Shown one piece after another: positions 13,824-17,569 of a DNA stretch of 17,569 nt. The position numbers and the translations under genes were made by a program. This DNA comes from VRUE01 sp040901495 (GTDB lineage: Bacteria > Actinomycetota > Thermoleophilia > Solirubrobacterales > 70-9), in assembly GCA_040901495.1 (NCBI GenBank), contig JBBDYO010000061.1, forward strand, positions 1 through 17,569, written 5' to 3'. Below the pieces are notes generated by a model. It was not told the origin of the DNA, did no database searches, and was given only the letters and a program-made list of their open reading frames with translations. Positions within the stretch are counted from its first letter, which is position 1. Every line of letters starts with the position of its first letter.

Positions 13824-13918
13824 GCGACCCGCCCGGAGGGAACGGTTCGGCGTTGGTGCAACCGATGCGGCCGATCGTCCTGGGTCATTGGCTCTAGTCC
13901 TGGGAAAGAGGGAGGAAC

Positions 13919-14272
13919 GTGAAACTCGTGATCGGCATCGTGCGGCCCGAGAAGGCGAACGACGTATTGGAAGCTCTCTATCGAGCGGAGATCCGCGGCG
14001 TCTCGTTGAGCCGCGTCCAGGGCCACGGAGGTGAGTTGGAGCGGGTCGAGACCTACCGAGGCACAACCGTGCAGGTGGGGCTCTCCGACAAGATGCGCTT
14101 CGAGATCGCGGTTTCGGATGAGTTCGTCGAGCCGACCGTGAACGCGCTCTGCGAGGGGGCGCGGACCGGCGAGGTCGGGGACGGCAAGATCTTCGTCGTG
14201 CCGCTTGAGCGGGCGGTCCGCATCCGGACCGGAGAGACCGACCATGGCGCCGTGACGCCGGTGGGCAAATGA
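13919..14272 (+). CDS. glnB: PII nitrogen regulatory protein, non-uridylylatable type
   Basis: A 117-aa PII signal protein, a trimeric cytosolic sensor of 2-oxoglutarate and ATP/ADP that commonly gates Amt channels. It aligns with E. coli GlnB without gaps across the T-loop. Retained: Tyr46-Arg47-Gly48 (TYRG), Lys58, GDGK at 87-90 (B-loop) and RIRTGE (Arg101, Arg103). Changed: the modification site Tyr51 is Val, and Gln39, which helps bind Mg-ATP and 2-oxoglutarate, is Glu (GHGGELERVETYRGTTVQV). So uridylylation or adenylylation at 51 is impossible. The start is GTG 13919 with GGGAGGAAC just upstream. It shares ATGA with amtB, so the two are coupled. glnK is an equally fair name. Control is probably by nitrogen status through the promoter at 13795. 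Confidence 0.95.
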   Translation: MKLVIGIVRPEKANDVLEALYRAEIRGVSLSRVQGHGGELERVETYRGTTVQVGLSDKMRFEIAVSDEFVEPTVNALCEGARTGEVGDGKIFVVPLERAVRIRTGETDHGAVTPVGK

Positions 14273-15609
14273 TGGCGGGCCTGGACCTGCTGGTCGCAGC
14301 CAGCAAAGTCGATACCGGCGACACCGCCTGGATGCTCACTTCGACGGCGCTCGTCCTGCTGATGACGATCGGGCTCGGCATCTTCTACGCCGGCCTGGTG
14401 CGCTCTAAGAACACGCTCAACACTTTCATGATGTGCGTCTCGGCGATGGCAATCGCCGGCGTAACCTGGGCGCTGATCGGCTACTCGCTCGCCTTCGACG
14501 GCGAAGGGTCGCTGATTGGCGGCCTCGGGCACGTGGGGCTGAACGGGGTCGGCTTCGAGCCGCGTGGCGAAGGAACGATTCCGCACCTTCTCTTCATGGC
14601 CTTCCAGGGGACCTTCTGCATCATCACCGTGGCGCTGATCTCCGGCGCAGTCGTGGAGCGGATGCGCTTCGGCGCCTGGATGGTCTTCGCAGCACTCTGG
14701 TCGGTGCTGGTCTACGCCGTGCTCGCCCACTGGGCTTTTGGCGGTGGCTGGCTGGCGGCCGAGGGGCTACGCGACTTTGCCGGCGGCGTCCCAGTCGAGA
14801 TGGGCTCGGGCTTCGCGGCGCTGGCCGCGGCGCTGGTGGTAGGGGCGCGGAAAGACTACGGCCGGCAGGCGCTCCTCCCCCATAACGCGGTCTATGTGCT
14901 GCTCGGCGCTGGCATCCTCTGGTTCGGCTGGTTCGGCTTCAACGGCGGCAGTGGCCTCGCGGCTGGAAACTTCATCGGCGAAGGCGGTGGGGAAGTCAAT
15001 CCAGGCGTGCTCGCCTTCGTCAACACGATGTTGACGCCGGTCTGCGCTCTGCTCACCTGGTTCGTCCTCGACCTGATCCGCGGCCGGCGGGTGACTGCGG
15101 TCGGCGCCGCGACGGCGATCATCGTCGGCTGCGTGCTGATCACCCCAGCGGGCGGCTTCATCAGCCCCGGTTGGGCGATGGTGCTCGGCTTCCTCGGCGC
15201 ACTGCCCTGCTACGCGATGATCGTCTGGCGACCCCGGACGCGGGTCGACGAGACCCTGGACGTGCTCGCCGCCCACGGCGTCGCCGGCTTCACCGGCATC
15301 CTCTTCCTCGGCCTCGTTGCCCAGATCGGTTGGAATGGCGTTACCGACGGTCTCTTCTACGGCGACGCCGGCCAGTTCTGGTCGCAAGCGCTGGCCGCGG
15401 CGGTGACGCCCGCCTACGCCTTCATCGCCACCTTCCTGCTGCTGAAGCTGGTCGGGGCGGTGATGCCGCTGCGCGCGACCGAGCACGACGAGGCCGTCGG
15501 CATGGACGTCGTCTACCACGGCGAGGAGGCCTACGCCACCGGCGAGGGAGCGATCCTCGTCATGCCGGACGCGGACGGCGAGAAAGCGATGGTCGCCGAC
15601 CGGGGCTAG
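14269..15609 (+). CDS. amtB: Ammonium transporter (Amt family) with His-to-Glu at the twin-His site
   Basis: A 446-aa membrane channel of 11 helices moving ammonium. Hallmarks: DTAWMLTSTALVLLMTIGLG (18-37), FYAGLVRSKN (39-48), AFQGTFCIIT (111-120), ALISGAVVERM, DFAGG (169-173), WFGFNGGSG and the second pore histidine in LAAHGVAG (His336). Differences: the first twin histidine (His168 of E. coli AmtB, in VVHINA) is Glu177 in VPVEMGSG, and the vestibule tryptophan (W148) aligns with Phe157 (HWAFGGGWL). Glu at the first site is known from fungal Mep1/Mep3-type transporters. The C-terminal tail (about 402-446), which normally docks PII, is present but diverged (MDVVYHGEEAYATGEGAILV). The start is ATG 14269 overlapping the glnB stop, or ATG 14272. 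PII probably gates it. Confidence 0.95.
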   Translation: MMAGLDLLVAASKVDTGDTAWMLTSTALVLLMTIGLGIFYAGLVRSKNTLNTFMMCVSAMAIAGVTWALIGYSLAFDGEGSLIGGLGHVGLNGVGFEPRGEGTIPHLLFMAFQGTFCIITVALISGAVVERMRFGAWMVFAALWSVLVYAVLAHWAFGGGWLAAEGLRDFAGGVPVEMGSGFAALAAALVVGARKDYGRQALLPHNAVYVLLGAGILWFGWFGFNGGSGLAAGNFIGEGGGEVNPGVLAFVNTMLTPVCALLTWFVLDLIRGRRVTAVGAATAIIVGCVLITPAGGFISPGWAMVLGFLGALPCYAMIVWRPRTRVDETLDVLAAHGVAGFTGILFLGLVAQIGWNGVTDGLFYGDAGQFWSQALAAAVTPAYAFIATFLLLKLVGAVMPLRATEHDEAVGMDVVYHGEEAYATGEGAILVMPDADGEKAMVADRG

Positions 15610-15661
15610 TTCCGGGTCGGCCCCAGCGCACCCGTCTCATCGAGTCGCTTGACTGACGGGC

Positions 15662-15982
15662 ATGGCGACCGACTACATCCAGGTGCTGACGACGGTCGGC
15701 TCGGCGGAGGAGGCTGAGCAGATCAGCGCCATCCTGGTCGACCGCCGGCTCGCGGCCTGCGTCCAGATCGTCGGCCCGATCGCGAGCCGCTATCGCTGGC
15801 AGGGCAAAGTCGAAGAAGACCGCGAGTGGCAATGCTTCGCAAAGACCGAGGCGGCCCGGTACCCGGAGGTCGAGGCGGCGATCCGGGAGATCCACTCATA
15901 TGACGAGCCCGAGATCATCGCGACGCCGATCGTCGCCGGCAGCGAGGGCTACCTCGACTGGATCAGCGACAGCCTGGCCTAG
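15662..15982 (+). CDS. cutA: CutA1 divalent-cation tolerance protein
   Basis: A 106-aa trimeric ferredoxin-fold protein of the CutA1 family, structurally related to PII. Signature parts are present: TTVGSAEEAEQISAILVDRR (10-29), LAACVQIVGPIASRYRWQGK (30-49), VEEDREWQCFAKT, IHSYDEPEIIATPI (family HPYExPEIIA) and EGYLDWI near the end. The length matches the family (about 105-115). Its cellular role is unsettled; metal tolerance and protein-quality roles have been proposed. It has no clear Shine-Dalgarno, with ATG 15662 fitting the family start. Its stop TAG (15980-15982) interlocks with the stop of the opposite-strand gene in CTAG, so the two transcripts overlap tail to tail. It stands 52 bp after amtB, so it may be read from the glnB-amtB transcript. 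Confidence 0.94.
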   Translation: MATDYIQVLTTVGSAEEAEQISAILVDRRLAACVQIVGPIASRYRWQGKVEEDREWQCFAKTEAARYPEVEAAIREIHSYDEPEIIATPIVAGSEGYLDWISDSLA

Positions 15983-16548
15983 CCAGGAGGCAAGACATTG
16001 ATCGAACCACGCATCCAAGGATGGACCGCGTCAAGGAAATAGATCCTGCGCGGCCCAGCTGAGGTATCGACGGCTACGAGTTGCGAGATAGAAGAGCCGA
16101 GTTCCTCCGTGTACCAGGAGTCACCCCTCTTCGAAGGGCTGCCGAGAGTGCTCCAGCCCTCCGTTCCCGCTTTCGCCAGGTCGATCGTGACTTGTTCGGT
16201 CCTCGGCTTGACCCCGTGCCATTTAGAGATCGCCAGGCAGATGTGTTTGGGGGTGAAGCAGTTCTTCCGCGCTTTCGGGGTCTTCGGCAGGGCAAATTTC
16301 TTAACCAGCGAGAAAGTGTGCGGGCCGACCTCTTTTGGATTGGTTTCGCTGAGAACCCTGAGCTCTTCACCGGTGACGATTGTCTTCGGCGCTACGAAGC
16401 GGAGCTTGCCGTTGACCTCCCTGATGTAGACAGTAGGCGGTTCGGTGGGCGCTTCGACGATCGTCGCGGGAGCGGCAGAGGTCGAAACCACCGCGAAGAC
16501 GGCAAGGACGGCGAGCGGCAGCAGGTGGTGCGGTGAAGCCAATTTCAT
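15979..16548 (-). CDS. Secreted cupredoxin-like protein lacking the copper cysteine
   Basis: A 189-aa exported protein. A signal peptide spans 1-26 (MKLASPHHLLPLAVLAVFAV, then VSTSAA). The mature part looks like a plastocyanin-type cupredoxin family seen in Thermoleophilia. An N-terminal copper-type histidine is in VGPHTFSLV (His77), a central HICLAISKWHG segment is present (Cys97 and Cys104 nearby), and the C-terminal loop is LDAVHPWMRG (His176, Met179). In type-1 copper proteins this loop reads Cys-x-x-His-x-x-Met; here the cysteine position is Asp173, so a classical blue-copper site is unlikely. ATG 16548 has AGAGG 6 nt upstream. It starts 11 bp after the ABC permease stop, hence probably an operon. 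The fold assignment rests on motif resemblance and is moderate. Confidence 0.7.
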   Translation of the reverse strand: MKLASPHHLLPLAVLAVFAVVSTSAAPATIVEAPTEPPTVYIREVNGKLRFVAPKTIVTGEELRVLSETNPKEVGPHTFSLVKKFALPKTPKARKNCFTPKHICLAISKWHGVKPRTEQVTIDLAKAGTEGWSTLGSPSKRGDSWYTEELGSSISQLVAVDTSAGPRRIYFLDAVHPWMRGSINVLPPG

Positions 16549-16559
16549 GGTTCCTCTCT

Positions 16560-17327
16560 TTAGGCGCGAAGACGGTAACCCGCCGAAAAGAGGCGGAGGT
16601 TAATGAAGAAGAGGGCGGCGGTCGCCACGGTGAGGGCGAGCAGCGAGAGCGCGATGCTGACTTCGCTGAAGCCGACAAAGCCATAGCGGACCAGATTGAT
16701 CATGTAGAAGATCGGGTTGAAGTGGGTCAACGTCTGGAACGGCTCCGGCAGCAGGCTTGCCGAGTAGAAGACGCCGCCGAGGAAGATCAGCGGCTGCAGG
16801 ACGAAGGTTTGGGCGAAGGCGACGTCATCGAACTGTTCGGCGCGAACCCCGATCAGCACTCCCAGCTGGGAGAAGAAGAAGCCGACCAGGAACAGGGACG
16901 GAACCAGCACGAGGATGTGGTCGACGGGCAGGTCGACCAGGAACGAGGAGGCGACGAAGGTCAGCAGGGCGACGATCAGCCCACGCATGAAGCCACCGAG
17001 AGAGAAGGCCAGCAGCAGCTCCAGCGGCGATGCGGGCGAGGAGAGCTGGTCCTGAATCGCGCCTTGGAATTTCTGCTGGAGGATCGAGGAGGAGTTGTTG
17101 GTGAAGGCGTTGATCGACCAGGCCATCATGATCAGGCCGGGGATGACGAAGACGACGTAGTCGATCCCGTGCAGCTTGTCGATCCGCGAGCCGAGGGCGG
17201 CGCCGAAGACCGAGATGTAGAGGAAGGTTTCCAGCAGCGGCGCGCCGAGCGTCTGTTTCTTGATCTTCATGAAGCGGTTGACCTCGCGGCGCCAGAGCGT
17301 CGCGAAGCGGATCTGCGCAGCGTTCAT
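16560..17327 (-). CDS. ABC-2 type exporter permease
   Basis: A 255-aa integral membrane protein of the ABC-2 family (DrrB/NodJ/YadH-like) with six helices. It begins MNAAQIRFATLWRREVNRFM, has an amphipathic interface helix with KIKKQTLGAPLLETFLYISV, then IDYVVFVIPGLIMMAWSINA. The signature region QGAIQDQLSSPASPLELLLA (107-126) contacts the ATPase. It ends with GVFYSASLLPEPFQTLTHFNPIFYM (region 193-217) and LVRYGFVG, the classical ABC-2 motif. It probably exports a lipid, polysaccharide or drug-like molecule; the substrate is not readable. ATG 17327 overlaps the ATPase stop in ATGA. The cupredoxin-like gene follows on the same strand after 11 bp. Confidence 0.93.
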   Translation of the reverse strand: MNAAQIRFATLWRREVNRFMKIKKQTLGAPLLETFLYISVFGAALGSRIDKLHGIDYVVFVIPGLIMMAWSINAFTNNSSSILQQKFQGAIQDQLSSPASPLELLLAFSLGGFMRGLIVALLTFVASSFLVDLPVDHILVLVPSLFLVGFFFSQLGVLIGVRAEQFDDVAFAQTFVLQPLIFLGGVFYSASLLPEPFQTLTHFNPIFYMINLVRYGFVGFSEVSIALSLLALTVATAALFFINLRLFSAGYRLRA

Positions 17328-17569
17328 GCCTCGACCTCAACTCCGATGTGGGAGCGCGAGAGCTCTTTGCGGCCGACCAGCTCAAGGTAGGCGTCCTCGA
17401 GGTTGGCGACGCCGTAGCGGGCCGCCAGCTCAGCGCTGGTCCCCTCGCCGACGATCTGGCCCTCGTTGATGAAGGCGATCCGGTCGCAGAGCTGCTCAGC
17501 CTCCTCGATGTAGTGGGTGGTGAGCAGGATCGTCGTCCCCTCCTGGTTGATCCGCTGCACGTAGTGCCA
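17324..17569 (-). CDS. ABC exporter ATPase, C-terminal part only
   Basis: The last 81 residues of an ABC-transporter ATP-binding protein, running off the right edge of the window. The in-frame sequence begins WHYVQRINQEGTTILLTTHY, in which His is the H-loop switch (TTHYIEEAEQLCDRIAFINEG), and continues GQIVGEGTSAELAARYG, the usual C-terminus of DrrA/YadG-type proteins. Walker A, Q-loop, signature and Walker B lie outside. It shares ATGA with the permease gene, so it is the energy subunit of the same exporter. Its promoter is outside the window. Confidence 0.92.
   Translation of the reverse strand, partial: WHYVQRINQEGTTILLTTHYIEEAEQLCDRIAFINEGQIVGEGTSAELAARYGVANLEDAYLELVGRKELSRSHIGVEVEA

Noticed and set aside
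16533..17390. 285-aa plus-strand frame rich in Glu/Gln/Asp opposite the ABC permease
   Set aside because: Highly charged low-complexity antisense of hydrophobic membrane codons; the permease on the other strand is clear.

Overview
This window looks like chromosome from a GC-rich actinobacterium, most likely a Thermoleophilia / Solirubrobacterales-type organism. That assignment is an inference from the gene families (a DUF6328 membrane protein, a DUF5679 mini-protein, a PLDc_N-SHOCT protein, a cupredoxin-like secreted protein), the strong GC bias, frequent GTG starts and a probable habit of leaderless transcription. No rRNA, tRNA, CRISPR array, transposase or prophage gene was seen. Coding density is high and no gene-free stretch reaches 300 bases.

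Layout. 1-907 (-): 5' part of a thiolase running off the left edge. 995-1714 (+): a membrane-anchored coiled-coil protein and a 47-aa DUF5679 protein. 1783-1894: a gene-free stretch that folds into a closed three-stem RNA, directly before a single-PAS-domain protein and a metallo-beta-lactamase-fold hydrolase (1904-3200, +). 3233-3853 (+): a small HD-domain alarmone-hydrolase-like protein, converging on a DUF6328 membrane protein (3837-4313, -). 4348-6364 (+): a two-gene purine/methylthio-nucleoside salvage cassette (MTAP/PNP-family phosphorylase plus MTA/SAH-deaminase-like amidohydrolase). The deaminase gene carries an in-frame palindromic insertion. 6325-8105 (-): a MarR regulator with a clear dyad operator and a co-transcribed MFS exporter. 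8167-10131 (-): acetyl-CoA synthetase. 10162-11403 (-): a secreted coiled-coil NlpC/P60 peptidoglycan hydrolase. 11523-13273 (-): a PLDc_N-SHOCT membrane protein, a SpoU-type RNA methyltransferase and a DUF488 protein. 13415-15982 (+): a glyoxalase-fold protein, an overlapping glnB-amtB pair, and cutA. 15979-17569 (-): an ABC-2 exporter (ATPase truncated at the right edge, plus permease) followed by a secreted cupredoxin-like protein.

How genes work together. glnB and amtB overlap by 4 bp, the classical PII-ammonium channel pair, but both are atypical at diagnostic residues: PII has Val at position 51 and Glu at 39, and Amt has Glu in place of the first of the twin histidines. The phosphorylase/deaminase pair is best read as deamination of methylthioadenosine or S-adenosylhomocysteine followed by phosphorolysis of the 6-oxo product. 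Thiolase and acetyl-CoA synthetase are both acetyl-CoA enzymes but are not adjacent.

Most worth a second look: (1) the structured leader at 1783-1894; (2) the 51-bp palindrome inserted in frame in the deaminase gene at 6070-6120; (3) the unusual PII/Amt pair; (4) a phosphorylase gene whose only full-length start is ATC, placed exactly where a leaderless start codon is expected.
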